34,720 nucleotides of DNA from an uncultured Eubacterium sp. (GCA_905233545.1 CAJOEV010000032.1:1-34720), one strand, 5' to 3'. Shown: positions 15,043 through 23,400, counted from the stretch's first letter. The notes: generated by a model not told the origin, from the sequence alone. Numbers and translations are program-made.

Positions 15043-15836
15043 TAGATTTTTGGTGATAGTAAATTGTTTCGGAAGTAATGTGCAAAGAAGAACAGGCAAA
15101 GCGAAGTCAGGAAAAACGCAGAATTGTCGCTGATTGGCGCAAATTTGCCGTATCGAAGCGCGAATATTCCGATTAAGAACAACAGCAAACAGAGATATGA
15201 AAATGCTCCGAGAAAGAAAACGAATGCTTTTTTTGCGCCCTCTTTGTTTTCAATTTCAGATATGAAAGAAAAGAAAAACAAAACAGCAAAAATCAGCATA
15301 AGTCCTTTAACGGAAGAAAAAACATCTTCCCTGAATGTGACTGCATTAAGAATAACCAGTCCCGATTTTGCAAGAGCCCATAAAAGCGGAGCAAAATGCA
15401 GGTATCTAAGCTTCCTGAAATCGTAAGATGTATATTTATACGACAGAAAAACCGTTATAAAATACAGAGAAGATAAAAGCGCAAAAACAAGTGAAACTGC
15501 ATTTGCGCCTGCCAAAGCAAATATTATTCTTTTTGAAGTCAGCGCAGAGACCGTAGTCGCTGCGCTGTTTACGAAATCTATTAAAAATCCGATTCCTGCA
15601 ACAAATGCCGAATCGGCAACGGAATTGATTTTCTTAAGCTCAAATGACGGGGGATAAGCCTCTTCCTTAAAGCTTTGGTATGCGAGTATACCAAGCATAA
15701 GAAAAACAAGACCGTAAACTATGTAATTAACCTTGTTATCAAGCTCAAATCTAAGTATTGCGCCAAAAACAAGGGCGCATGAAATAAGCAGAAGAAAGGC
15801 TAAAACAAAGCTTAGTTTATATCTTCTGTTTTCCAT
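15042..15836 (-). CDS. Membrane protein of unknown function
   Basis: 264 residues with about seven to eight hydrophobic segments and short Lys/Arg-rich loops; I do not recognise a family. Its ATG overlaps the stop of citrate synthase (TAATG), so translation is probably coupled, and it ends at the TTAGGNN array. The middle part (VAGIGFLIDFVNSAATTVSAL) is the only distinctive segment. The coupling to gltA and the AEC transporter downstream suggest a role around organic acids or the membrane under similar conditions, but the sequence itself gives no evidence of function. Confidence 0.7.
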   Translation of the reverse strand: MENRRYKLSFVLAFLLLISCALVFGAILRFELDNKVNYIVYGLVFLMLGILAYQSFKEEAYPPSFELKKINSVADSAFVAGIGFLIDFVNSAATTVSALTSKRIIFALAGANAVSLVFALLSSLYFITVFLSYKYTSYDFRKLRYLHFAPLLWALAKSGLVILNAVTFREDVFSSVKGLMLIFAVLFFFSFISEIENKEGAKKAFVFFLGAFSYLCLLLFLIGIFALRYGKFAPISDNSAFFLTSLCLFFFAHYFRNNLLSPKI

Positions 15837-17200
15837 TATCTCTGACTGAGCTCAATAAACTTTCTCGGTTTTGAAACGCTCTTATAAGCAGGACGCATAA
15901 TTCTTCCGCCCGATGTTATCTCTTCAAGACGGTGTGCGCTCCAGCCTGCGATTCTTGCGGTTGCAAACAGGGGAGTATAAAGATCCTGAGGAATTCTGAG
16001 AACCTGGTATACAAGACCTGAATACAAGTCAACATTTGCACACATTGTTTTTTCAACGCCCTTAACCTCAGCAAAGACTTCAGGAGTTAAGCGCTCAATG
16101 CTCTCAAGAACTCCGAATTCTTTTTCATATCCGTGGTCGATTGCAAGCGCCTTTGCGTTTTCTCTTAAAATAACTGCTCTCGGGTCGGATTTTGTATATA
16201 CAGCGTGACCCATACCGTAGACAAGTCCCGAGCCGTCGTTTGCTTCACCTTTAAGGATTTTTGCAAGCATATCGCGCATTTCACCGTCGTTTTCGGGGTG
16301 AGCGCAGTGCTCAAGAATGTAGTCCATCTGGGTTTTAACCTTGATGTTTGCACCGCCGTGCTTTGGTCCTTTAAGTGAGCCGAGACCTGCTGCAATAGCA
16401 GAATAAGTGTCTGTTCCGCTGGAGGTCAGAACTCTTGTTGAGAAGGTTGAGTTATTTCCTCCGCCGTGGTCTGCGTGAAGCATTAAGCATATGTCAAGAA
16501 GATGAGCTTCTTCCTGGGTGTACTGCTTATCGGCTCTTGTCTGACGGAGAATGTATTCAGCCGTTGAAATATCCTTTATAATCGGGTGAAGATACATTGA
16601 TTTGTTGAGGAATGCTCTTCTTTTTACCTGATATGCAGTGTTCATAATTGTCGGGAACTGAGCAATAAGCTGAAGTGACTGACGAAGAACATTTGCAACA
16701 GAAGTGTTATCGGGGTCCTCATCGAAAGAATATAAAGCCATAACGCAGCGAGCCATTTTATTCATAATATCCTTTGAAGGACGCTTAACAATGGTGTCGT
16801 CAATAAAGTCATTGGGAAGAACTCTGCATTCGCCGATAACCTCGCGCAGCGACTGAAGCTGGTACTCAGTCGGAAGTGAGCCGAAAAGAAGAAGCCATGC
16901 AACCTCTTCAAAGCCGTATCTGTTATCTTTAACACAGCTTTCAACAATATCCTTGATATCGTATCCGCGGTATGAGAGCTTACCTTCTTTCGGAATGACC
17001 TCACCGTCGAGAATATAGTAGCCCTCAACGGAGCAGATACGGGTAAGTCCTGCCATAACTCCTGTTCCGTCGCTGTTACGAAGGCCTCTTTTAACTTCAT
17101 ATCTTTCAAAGTCCATGGGCTTAACGGTATTGTTTTTTTCAAGAACACTGCATAGCCCTGAAATAGCTTCCATTGAAATTGGGGAAATATATGATGACAT
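15836..17200 (-). CDS. gltA: Citrate synthase
   Basis: Condenses acetyl-CoA with oxaloacetate to citrate. At 454 residues it is of the longer form common in anaerobic Firmicutes and Bacteroidetes. The catalytic triad is visible: His245 in LHADHGGGNNSTF, His332 in GMGHAVYTKSDPR and Asp391 in NVDLYSG. GPKHGGAN and FATARIAGWSAHRLEE are further signatures. The ribosome site AAGGAG precedes the ATG by about eight bases. It is driven by a perfect-consensus sigma-A promoter with a palindrome across the start point. Without other Krebs-cycle genes here, a biosynthetic (glutamate) role is likely. Confidence 0.95.
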   Translation of the reverse strand: MSSYISPISMEAISGLCSVLEKNNTVKPMDFERYEVKRGLRNSDGTGVMAGLTRICSVEGYYILDGEVIPKEGKLSYRGYDIKDIVESCVKDNRYGFEEVAWLLLFGSLPTEYQLQSLREVIGECRVLPNDFIDDTIVKRPSKDIMNKMARCVMALYSFDEDPDNTSVANVLRQSLQLIAQFPTIMNTAYQVKRRAFLNKSMYLHPIIKDISTAEYILRQTRADKQYTQEEAHLLDICLMLHADHGGGNNSTFSTRVLTSSGTDTYSAIAAGLGSLKGPKHGGANIKVKTQMDYILEHCAHPENDGEMRDMLAKILKGEANDGSGLVYGMGHAVYTKSDPRAVILRENAKALAIDHGYEKEFGVLESIERLTPEVFAEVKGVEKTMCANVDLYSGLVYQVLRIPQDLYTPLFATARIAGWSAHRLEEITSGGRIMRPAYKSVSKPRKFIELSQR

Positions 17201-17240
17201 ATTTTATCTCCTTGAATAATATATTTTAATATGTGTTATA

Positions 17241-17285
17241 AACATTCTGAATGTTAATTATACTAAATATTTAAAATTATGTCAA
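17241..17285 (-). promoter_or_regulatory. gltA promoter with an operator-like palindrome at the start point
   Basis: Minus strand: -35 TTGACA (17285-17280), a 17-bp spacer and -10 TATAAT (17262-17257), both perfect. The 15-bp perfect palindrome AACATTC-T-GAATGTT (17241-17255) covers the predicted start of transcription and is a natural repressor site. Confidence 0.8.
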
Positions 17286-17295
17286 GGTGAACAAT

Positions 17296-17382
17296 ATGAA
17301 GAAGGCAATTATAGTTTTTGCCGTGCTTTTTCTTGCAACGGCGCTCATTCCGATAATATCGGTTTTTCAGGCAGCGAAATAG
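17296..17382 (+). CDS. 28-residue hydrophobic peptide
   Basis: A short open frame (starts MKKAIIVFAVLFLA, ends SVFQAAK) that would form a single transmembrane helix after two lysines. AAGGTG lies six bases before the ATG, so it could be translated. It is encoded opposite to its neighbours, in the gap between gerC and gltA, and its ribosome site overlaps the gltA -35 box. It could be a genuine small membrane peptide or the leftover N-terminus of a longer secreted sporulation protein (SpoIID-like signal peptides look similar). The gene call is tentative. Confidence 0.4.
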   Translation: MKKAIIVFAVLFLATALIPIISVFQAAK

Positions 17383-17391
17383 TTTCAAGCA

Positions 17392-18513
17392 CTAAGCGGT
17401 ATTGTTTGAAATTCTTTGAAGAGAGGATTTGACCTCGGCTTTCACTTCAATATTTCTGAGATTATCACGCCAGTTATCTTTCATCGAATTATATAAAGCG
17501 CTATCCTTGATGCAGAGATATCTTGCACTCATAAACGGATCGCTTTTGTTTTCAAAACACTTTTTAACCGTGCTTTCACAGAGCTTTTTAAGTTTGGCTT
17601 CGCATGCTTTCTGAACAGCTTTGCAATCGCTTTCACTAAGTGGTTTTTTTATTGTTTTCTCGCTTTCATTTATCAAAATATCTGTTTTGATTTTAATATT
17701 TAAAATAGGTTTGCCGTTTTTAATCTGAACGCTTTTTTTAGCGCTGAGCGAGGTTATTTCTGCTGACACCTTCCCAAGCTCTTTTGCTTCAAAGGTCAGA
17801 ATTCCGCTTTCAAATTTGTTTTTGACTGCAAGAAATCCCATTGTTTCTTCCTCGTTAAGAAAAACGGCGTATTTATCAAGAGAAAAAACTGCTGTCCCGA
17901 TGCACTTAACATTGTCTTTTTCGGCTTTAAGAACAGGAAAAAAGATGTCCGAGGTTTCGTCGTTATAGAGATTTAAAATATCGGCAACAGTAACCGAGGG
18001 AGCGTGTCCGTTTGATTCTCCGAGCTTGATAAGCGAGAAGATGTTTTCTGCAGGAATCTGAGCCGAATTCTCTTTGCTTTTTACAATTTCCTTTGCATCG
18101 GGATAACCGATTGCCAGAAGTACATCGGGGCGCGAATCCTTGCTTTTCAGAAGATAATCAATCCCGCTGTCAACATTGCTCTGAGCCCATTCACAGCCAA
18201 GTATTACAATTTTGTTCTGACCGAAGAAAACGTCCTTTGAAACGGTTTTCGAGGTGTTGAAAATGGCGGAGGATATATTCTCTCCCATTCCGTTTGCAAC
18301 TGAGGTAACATTTCCCTGAAGCTGTTCGGTGCTTCCGCTGTTTTCAGAAAGATTAAGATACTGCAGAGAGATATTCGTTTTGCTTTCTTTTGTATCAATT
18401 CCGAGCGCCTGAACGATTGTTAAATCGTTTATTCGCTTTGAGGTCTTTTCGCAGGAGGAAAAAACAAGGGAAATGAGCAGAGTGCAGATGATTATTTTAA
18501 ATGCTTTTTTCAT
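17392..18513 (-). CDS. gerC: Ger(x)C family spore germination lipoprotein
   Basis: C subunit of a germinant receptor, 373 residues from the chosen start. The signal peptide ends in the lipobox LVFSSC (Cys21) with INDLTIVQALGID just after it, as in GerAC proteins. The end is the weakly conserved GerAC C-terminal domain with many lysines. The start at 18513 is chosen because AAGGAGG lies seven bases upstream; the in-frame ATG 14 codons earlier has none. Its 5' end overlaps gerB by 17 bases. Together with gerB and gerA it forms an inner-membrane receptor that senses nutrients in the dormant spore. Confidence 0.88.
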   Translation of the reverse strand: MKKAFKIIICTLLISLVFSSCEKTSKRINDLTIVQALGIDTKESKTNISLQYLNLSENSGSTEQLQGNVTSVANGMGENISSAIFNTSKTVSKDVFFGQNKIVILGCEWAQSNVDSGIDYLLKSKDSRPDVLLAIGYPDAKEIVKSKENSAQIPAENIFSLIKLGESNGHAPSVTVADILNLYNDETSDIFFPVLKAEKDNVKCIGTAVFSLDKYAVFLNEEETMGFLAVKNKFESGILTFEAKELGKVSAEITSLSAKKSVQIKNGKPILNIKIKTDILINESEKTIKKPLSESDCKAVQKACEAKLKKLCESTVKKCFENKSDPFMSARYLCIKDSALYNSMKDNWRDNLRNIEVKAEVKSSLQRISNNTA

Positions 18514-19537
18514 TTTCACTCCTCCTTGAAAACATAAGAAAACATATCGGAACAATCACAAGAAATACGGCGGTGATAATTAAATAAAACCATCTTGCAC
18601 CGCTTGTAATCTCGCTGAAAAATCTTCGGTAAATAAGAATTGATGCAGTAAGCGAGGAAATAAAAAGAAATATAATTTCGCCCTTTTTATTTACTCTTTT
18701 TATGCATTCCCCAGCGCTGTAAATAATAACGGCGCATTTAGAAAAAAGCGCGAAAAACCCGAATGCAGTGTAAACGATATCAAGCCTTGAAAAACTCTTG
18801 AAGGCAGTCATCTGAAAAAGAGTATATACGGGGAACGCAAAGAGGGGAGCGGCGCTTCCGAGAACTCCGATGCAGAAAAGAAGCATAATGAAGATTGCAA
18901 GATATGAAGCAATAATTCCCAAAAATAACGGCTTTGCATTTGCTTTATCACATTTTTTCTGAAGCACAAGAAAGAGCGCAGGCTCAATTGAATTTGATGA
19001 AAAAATGAGGCTGTTTTTCAGCGTTTCGGCTTTTGTTCCGACGAAAAACGGCATAAAATTCATTATCTGAAAGTTTTTGATATTGAGTAAAACAATTGCT
19101 ATCAGAACGGATATAGAAAGAACTGCACACATAAGCGAAAATCTTGCAAGCGCTTCGATTTTAAGATATGCGCCGTAGCACGCAGCGGCAGTTATAAGAA
19201 CTGCAAAAAACAGCGGTGAATCACCGTGAGTTGTTTTGTCGCAGGCAAAAAAAGCAAAACGGCTTATGTTAACACCTGCAAAATAGATGAAATAAATAAG
19301 ATATAATATTCTTCCCGCTTTTGTATCAAGCGGGTTTTTGTTATATTTCACGCATAAACATGCGGGAACACAGAAAAGAAGATTAACAAAAAGCGCCAGT
19401 GCTGAGCTGATAAGCGAATCGGGTGAAATGCCGTTAAACAGTATTGACTGATAGAATGTCAGCGCAACAACAGCGCGGGATATAAGAAATATGAAAAAGA
19501 GCTGATACGGTGCAATAACTCTTGTTTGATTATTCAA
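18497..19537 (-). CDS. gerB: GerAB/GerXB-type endospore germination permease
   Basis: Polytopic B subunit of the germinant receptor (amino acid/polyamine permease superfamily), 346 residues and about ten hydrophobic segments. Features: ISRAVVALTF near the N-terminus, IMNFMPFFVGT and SSNSIEPALFLVL in the middle, and PVYTLFQMTAF. The proposed start is a TTG at 19537: GGAGG lies nine bases before it, inside the last codons of gerA, and the TTG overlaps the end of gerA. An ATG seven codons earlier lies in front of that ribosome site and cannot use it. Confidence 0.85.
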   Translation of the reverse strand: MNNQTRVIAPYQLFFIFLISRAVVALTFYQSILFNGISPDSLISSALALFVNLLFCVPACLCVKYNKNPLDTKAGRILYLIYFIYFAGVNISRFAFFACDKTTHGDSPLFFAVLITAAACYGAYLKIEALARFSLMCAVLSISVLIAIVLLNIKNFQIMNFMPFFVGTKAETLKNSLIFSSNSIEPALFLVLQKKCDKANAKPLFLGIIASYLAIFIMLLFCIGVLGSAAPLFAFPVYTLFQMTAFKSFSRLDIVYTAFGFFALFSKCAVIIYSAGECIKRVNKKGEIIFLFISSLTASILIYRRFFSEITSGARWFYLIITAVFLVIVPICFLMFSRRSENEKSI

Positions 19538-20981
19538 CGGACGAGCCCTCCAAGTCATATATTCTTACTCTGCGCCTTGAAAGGTTTTTCCAGCTTCTTC
19601 TTATAATTGTGTCGCCGAGTGATGAAAAGGTAAGCGGTGAAATCGGAGCTGAATAGGGGACTCCGAGATTACCCAGCGCACAAATATTGATTCCGAGCGC
19701 GCCGATACCGATAATCAAAGCGTACATTCCGCCGACTCCTGCAAGCAGTATAAATAGAATTCTCAGAAAAGCAACGCTTTCATAAAGAGGATAAACAACA
19801 TACGAGGCAATTGCAGTCAGCGCAACGGTAACAAGCATGGGCTCACCGATAATTCCTGCGGAAACTATTGCTTCCCCAATAACTATTGCGCCGATTATTG
19901 AAACTGCATGACCGATTGTCTGCGGAAGGCGCAGTCCCGCCTCCCTCATAATTTCGTAGAGAATATGAATGATAACCGCTTCAAGAACAAGCGAAAACGG
20001 CGTTGTTGCTTCACTGGAAGCGATAACATATAAAAGTGTTGTCGGTATCATTTCCTGATGAAATGTGCCTACGGCAACATACATAGCAGGCAGAAAAACG
20101 GATATAAAGAATGCAAGGTATTTAAGCCCTCTTGTGAAGGAGGCATAAAACGGGGGATTGTCGTAATCATCAAGGGAAGAAAAATTATCCGAAAAAAGAT
20201 AGGGCGTGAACATAACAAACGGAGTTCCGTCAACAATAATTCCGATTCTGCCTTCGAGGAGTTTTGAAGCTAAAACATCGGGGCGCTCGGTATTGCCGAC
20301 TGCCGAAAAAAAGGATTTAACCTTTGAATTGATGAAAGGCTCAAGACATCCGTAGTCCGAAACCGTGTTCAGATCGGCGCTTTTCAATCTTTTTTCGATT
20401 TCGTTTAATGAGTCAAAATTTACTCTATTATCAATATAGGCGAGCACAACGCAGGTTGAAACAGATTCTCCGAGTTTAATTTGTTTGAGTTTTAAATGAT
20501 GGGTTTTAAGGCGCTTTCTCAGAAGCGCTTTGTTATCGTTGAGAGTTTCAACAAAGCATTCCTTTGCACCCTTAACCATTGCTTCGTTTGTAGGCTCGTC
20601 AGTTGTTCGTTTGCTCCAGCCCTGAACGCCCATTGCAAGCGCATTAAGACAGCCCTCGAGATAAAACAGCGCAAAACCGCTCATAATATAAAAATGGCAG
20701 TCTTCAAAGGTGTTGATTTCTTTCATTTCAACACTGCCGACAACCGATTTCTTTATTGTTTCAAAATGCTCGGCGGGGGAGATTGTTTCAATATTTGAGC
20801 GAAGTATCGGCTCTGTTATCATATGCGAAAGCATAAGCGAATCAGTAAGTCCGTCGAAGGTGCAGAAAAAACCTCTTCTGCCTGAAACAATAACCTCACG
20901 AAGCAGAAAGTCCGAACAGTCTTTGAAATCACTCTTGAAAATATCCCTGTTGATTTCATAGCTTTTAGTAAGATATTTCAT
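19530..20981 (-). CDS. gerA: GerA family spore germination protein (A subunit)
   Basis: 483 residues. A cytosolic N-terminal domain (to about 280) is followed by the membrane domain, with EGRIGIIVDGTPFVMFTPYLF, then SSEATTPFSLVLEAVIIHILYEIMREAGLRLP and IGHAVSIIGAIVIGEAIVSAG, the classic GerABKA signatures. It forms the oligomeric nutrient-gated ion channel of the receptor. The start at 20981 (MKYLTK) is supported by GGTGAT upstream; the frame is open to 21044 but without a ribosome site. It is first in the gerA-gerB-gerC operon, whose genes all overlap. Confidence 0.92.
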   Translation of the reverse strand: MKYLTKSYEINRDIFKSDFKDCSDFLLREVIVSGRRGFFCTFDGLTDSLMLSHMITEPILRSNIETISPAEHFETIKKSVVGSVEMKEINTFEDCHFYIMSGFALFYLEGCLNALAMGVQGWSKRTTDEPTNEAMVKGAKECFVETLNDNKALLRKRLKTHHLKLKQIKLGESVSTCVVLAYIDNRVNFDSLNEIEKRLKSADLNTVSDYGCLEPFINSKVKSFFSAVGNTERPDVLASKLLEGRIGIIVDGTPFVMFTPYLFSDNFSSLDDYDNPPFYASFTRGLKYLAFFISVFLPAMYVAVGTFHQEMIPTTLLYVIASSEATTPFSLVLEAVIIHILYEIMREAGLRLPQTIGHAVSIIGAIVIGEAIVSAGIIGEPMLVTVALTAIASYVVYPLYESVAFLRILFILLAGVGGMYALIIGIGALGINICALGNLGVPYSAPISPLTFSSLGDTIIRRSWKNLSRRRVRIYDLEGSSVE

Positions 20982-21016
20982 ATAATCACCAATCTTATTA
21001 TTGAGCGCATTTTGAA

Positions 21017-21046
21017 TAATATGCATATTCGGGGAACAATACATTT
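21017..21046 (-). promoter_or_regulatory. Candidate sigma-G promoter of gerA-gerB-gerC
   Basis: Minus strand: -10 CATATTA (21023-21017) matches CATNHTA, and AAATG (21046-21042) fits four of five positions of the -35 GHATR with the expected 18-bp spacer. Germination receptor operons are normally sigma-G dependent, which supports the reading; it is a match by eye only. Confidence 0.35.
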
Positions 21047-21058
21047 AGGCGTTAGGAG
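21045..21058 (+). repeat. Two TTAGGNN heptads supplying a ribosome-binding site
   Basis: TTAGGCG TTAGGAG. The AGGAG of the second unit lies seven bases before the DUF421 start codon and is its ribosome-binding site. Confidence 0.6.
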
Positions 21059-21065
21059 TGATTAT

Positions 21066-21524
21066 ATGACGATAATTTTAATAAGAAGTGTTATTATTTA
21101 TCTTATTGTTGTTATGGCTGTCAGGATTATGGGCAAAAGGCAAATCGGTGAGCTTAATCCTCACGAATTTGTTATAACCATTCTTATAAGTGCGGTTGCA
21201 ACAATTCCTATTCAGGAAAGTTCAATTCCTCTTTCATATTCAGTAATACCGATTCTTGTTTTTGTTTCTCTTGAGGTTATCGAATCGGCGCTGTCAATTA
21301 AATTTCCCGCTTTCAGTAAGCTTATTGACGGTCAGCCGATTGTTGTTATCAAAAACGGAAAGCTGCAGAAAGAGAAGCTTGAAATGCTTAGATTTTCAAC
21401 CGAGGACTTAAATGATGCACTAAGGCAGAAGGATATTTTTGATATCAACGAGGTTGAAAATGCCATAGTTGAAACAAACGGCTCGCTCAGTGTTCAGAAA
21501 AAGAATGATTGTGAGGAGAATTAA
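21066..21524 (+). CDS. DUF421 (YetF-like) membrane protein
   Basis: 152 residues with two or three N-terminal transmembrane helices and a short soluble domain. MAVRIMGKRQIGELNPHEFVITILIS is the DUF421 signature (split here by its middle KRQIGELNPHEF), with IDGQPIVVIKNGKLQ at the start of the cytosolic part. DUF421 proteins occur in spore formers; members in Bacillus have been linked to spore membrane properties and heat resistance. The ATG at 21066 is used because AGGAG is seven bases upstream; the earlier in-frame ATG has no such site. It is divergent from gerA and three bases before the DUF4363 gene. Confidence 0.82.
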   Translation: MTIILIRSVIIYLIVVMAVRIMGKRQIGELNPHEFVITILISAVATIPIQESSIPLSYSVIPILVFVSLEVIESALSIKFPAFSKLIDGQPIVVIKNGKLQKEKLEMLRFSTEDLNDALRQKDIFDINEVENAIVETNGSLSVQKKNDCEEN

Positions 21525-21527
21525 TAT

Positions 21528-21890
21528 ATGAAAAGAGTTTGGTTTGCGGTTGCTTTTATTCTGCTGAGCGCAGGACTTTGCATTTATCAGCAGTGCTATG
21601 TTAAAACAAGCTGTGAAAAAATGTTTGTCATTCTTGAAGAGGCTCAGAAATTTGAAAATGCAAAGGATAAAGATAACAGAAATAAAAAGATTGAAGAACT
21701 TCAAAGATACTGGAGCGCTCGCAATAATTTTCTTTTTGCTTTTTCGGAGCACAGTACACTTGACGAACTTGCAAAAAATATACGCTCTCTGAAAGCGGCG
21801 CACAGTATGAAAAGCTCTCTTGAGGAAACAAAGGTTTTAGTTTTGATTTTTTATGAAAATGAAAGGATATCCTTTTCGAATATCCTTTAA
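21528..21890 (+). CDS. DUF4363 family protein
   Basis: 120 residues: one N-terminal transmembrane helix (about 4-22) and a helical outer part with the pattern LQRYWSARNNFLFAFSEHSTLDEL, that is YW-x-NNFLFAFSEHS, typical of DUF4363. These proteins are often encoded next to DUF421 proteins in Clostridia and are presumed partners. GAGGAG precedes the ATG, and only three bases separate it from the DUF421 stop. The molecular function is unknown. Confidence 0.72.
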   Translation: MKRVWFAVAFILLSAGLCIYQQCYVKTSCEKMFVILEEAQKFENAKDKDNRNKKIEELQRYWSARNNFLFAFSEHSTLDELAKNIRSLKAAHSMKSSLEETKVLVLIFYENERISFSNIL

Positions 21891-21899
21891 CAAATAAAG

Positions 21900-21923
21900 G
21901 GGCAGGGAAGAACCCTGCCTTTT
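21900..21923 (+). terminator. Intrinsic terminator after DUF4363
   Basis: Seven-base perfect arms GGCAGGG (21901-21907) and CCCTGCC (21913-21919) with an AAGAA loop, then TTTT. The T run overlaps the stop codon of the convergent DUF4430 gene. A weaker hairpin (GGATAT...ATATCC) lies over the last codons of the DUF4363 gene. Confidence 0.8.
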
Positions 21924-22647
21924 AACAAACATATTTAAAAATTATTTCATCTCCGCTTGAAACTGTGTACTTTCCGCAGCTTTTCGGCGGAGATTTTGAA
22001 TTGACTGTGTAAACCCATCCGCTTGCTGACCCACAGTCGAATTCATCAAGATTGTTTATTCCCGAAACATATATTCCGTAAACAGTGTTCCTTGATGACA
22101 GCTTGACATTATTTGTTTTGCAAGCTCTTTCAAGAATATCATAAACTGTTTCGCCGTCTTTGAATTCACATTTCATTCTCGGGATAATCAGCCCGTTTTC
22201 GGGAACAAAGCTTTCGTGACCTTCTTTAAGCTTGTCTTTTTTACTGTTAATTGCTGAGCATTCAACGGTTATATAGCAGATGTTCTGCTCCTGAGCTTTC
22301 TGAGAAGCTTTTTTTGCTTCAGCTTTTTTTGCCTCAGCCTTTTTTACTTTTTGAGCTGTTGTTTTTTTAGTTGTTTTAGCTTTAGCTGCTTTTTTTGTTC
22401 CGGAGGTTTTTTCTTCTTTTTTTGTTGTTGATGTTGAAGTAGCTTTTGTTTTTTCTTTTTCGGTTTTCTTTTCGGTTTTAGATACTTCTTTAGCTTTTTC
22501 TGTTTCTTCTGATATGGCTTCGCTTTCTTTCAAAACACTGTTAATAACCGTTATATTGGTTTCGTTGTTAACAGTGTTAACCGAACAGCCTGTTGCAAGA
22601 GATACAAGAAGAATAACTGAAAGAATAATAAGCAGATGTTTTTTCAT
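21922..22647 (-). CDS. DUF4430-domain lipoprotein with Lys-rich linker
   Basis: 241 residues. The signal peptide ends at the lipobox LATGC (Cys21). A long linker (about 40-122) of Lys, Thr, Ala and Glu probably spans the wall. The C-terminal domain (about 150-241) fits DUF4430, the beta-grasp-like module also found in transcobalamin-type binding proteins: DGETVYDILERACK, then VYGIYVSGINNLDEFDCG, SGWVYTVN and YTVSSGDEIIF. The domain often binds corrinoids or serves as an adhesion module; no ligand can be named here. Its ATG overlaps the stop of the HPr-kinase-like gene (ATGA), so the two are translated together. Confidence 0.82.
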   Translation of the reverse strand: MKKHLLIILSVILLVSLATGCSVNTVNNETNITVINSVLKESEAISEETEKAKEVSKTEKKTEKEKTKATSTSTTKKEEKTSGTKKAAKAKTTKKTTAQKVKKAEAKKAEAKKASQKAQEQNICYITVECSAINSKKDKLKEGHESFVPENGLIIPRMKCEFKDGETVYDILERACKTNNVKLSSRNTVYGIYVSGINNLDEFDCGSASGWVYTVNSKSPPKSCGKYTVSSGDEIIFKYVC

Positions 22648-23375
22648 ATTCCAAGCTCCTCGGGTGTTTTAAGCATTGCCGAAGAGGAAACCTCAACCGC
22701 CTCTTTCGAAATATCGCAGCCAAGTTCGTAAAGGGGAACTGAGTTAAAGATATCTTCAATGACATCAAGCAGAAGATTCATACCTTTTAGCGGAAGCTTT
22801 CTGACGGTCTGCGAAAAAATATTGAAAACCGCCTTGTTTGTGTCCGCCTTTTTTATCCAATTTGTCTTACTTCTTTCAATAAAACAAATTCCGCCAAGAG
22901 GAACAATTTCAGGCTTTGAATAGTCATATTTTCCGCTCCACGGAGTTCCGCAGGCGTATATTTTTCCGTCGATTTTTCTGATAGCGGGCTTATCGTCATT
23001 CAGAATATATGCCCTGTCACCGAAGTATTTCAGCCAGAGATTTGTGTGGGTTGATTTGCCCGTTCCGCTGTCAGCCGAAAAAGCGTAGGCAACGCCGTCA
23101 ACAACAACACAGGAGGAATGAAGAAGCATGCCGTTGAATTTCAAAAGTGCGGCATAAAATGCAGAGCCCGTTAGCATATATTCCCAGTCCTCGTAGCCAA
23201 GTTCGGGATGCTCTTTCATATGCGAATCAATCTTTTCATCACTGACATTAATTGTTATATCCGCTTTTAATTCATCGCTCTGGTTTTCAGAAAGATAGGC
23301 ATGCGCCTGCTTTTTTGTTCTTTTACCAATATGCTCAATTTTTACCCTGAGCCCCGCAATATCGTAATACGGCAT
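22644..23375 (-). CDS. HPr kinase/phosphorylase-like P-loop protein
   Basis: 243 residues. The central motif FSADSGTGKSTHT is a P-loop as in HprK and PEP carboxykinase-like enzymes. It is followed by YILNDDKPAIR (metal-binding acidic pair) and YACGTPWSGKYD, then VPLGGICFIERS. The N-terminal HPr-kinase sensor domain is absent. Such stand-alone HprK-like proteins are common in Clostridia, sometimes in peptide-modification clusters, but no PqqD-like partner or precursor is visible here. The start at 23375 is set by AGGAGG six bases upstream; the earlier in-frame start at 23435 runs into the MITE-like element. Substrate unknown; phosphorylation of a small molecule or peptide is inferred. Confidence 0.75.
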   Translation of the reverse strand: MPYYDIAGLRVKIEHIGKRTKKQAHAYLSENQSDELKADITINVSDEKIDSHMKEHPELGYEDWEYMLTGSAFYAALLKFNGMLLHSSCVVVDGVAYAFSADSGTGKSTHTNLWLKYFGDRAYILNDDKPAIRKIDGKIYACGTPWSGKYDYSKPEIVPLGGICFIERSKTNWIKKADTNKAVFNIFSQTVRKLPLKGMNLLLDVIEDIFNSVPLYELGCDISKEAVEVSSSAMLKTPEELGI

Positions 23376-23400
23376 TTCGCTCCTCCTTTCAAAATTATGC

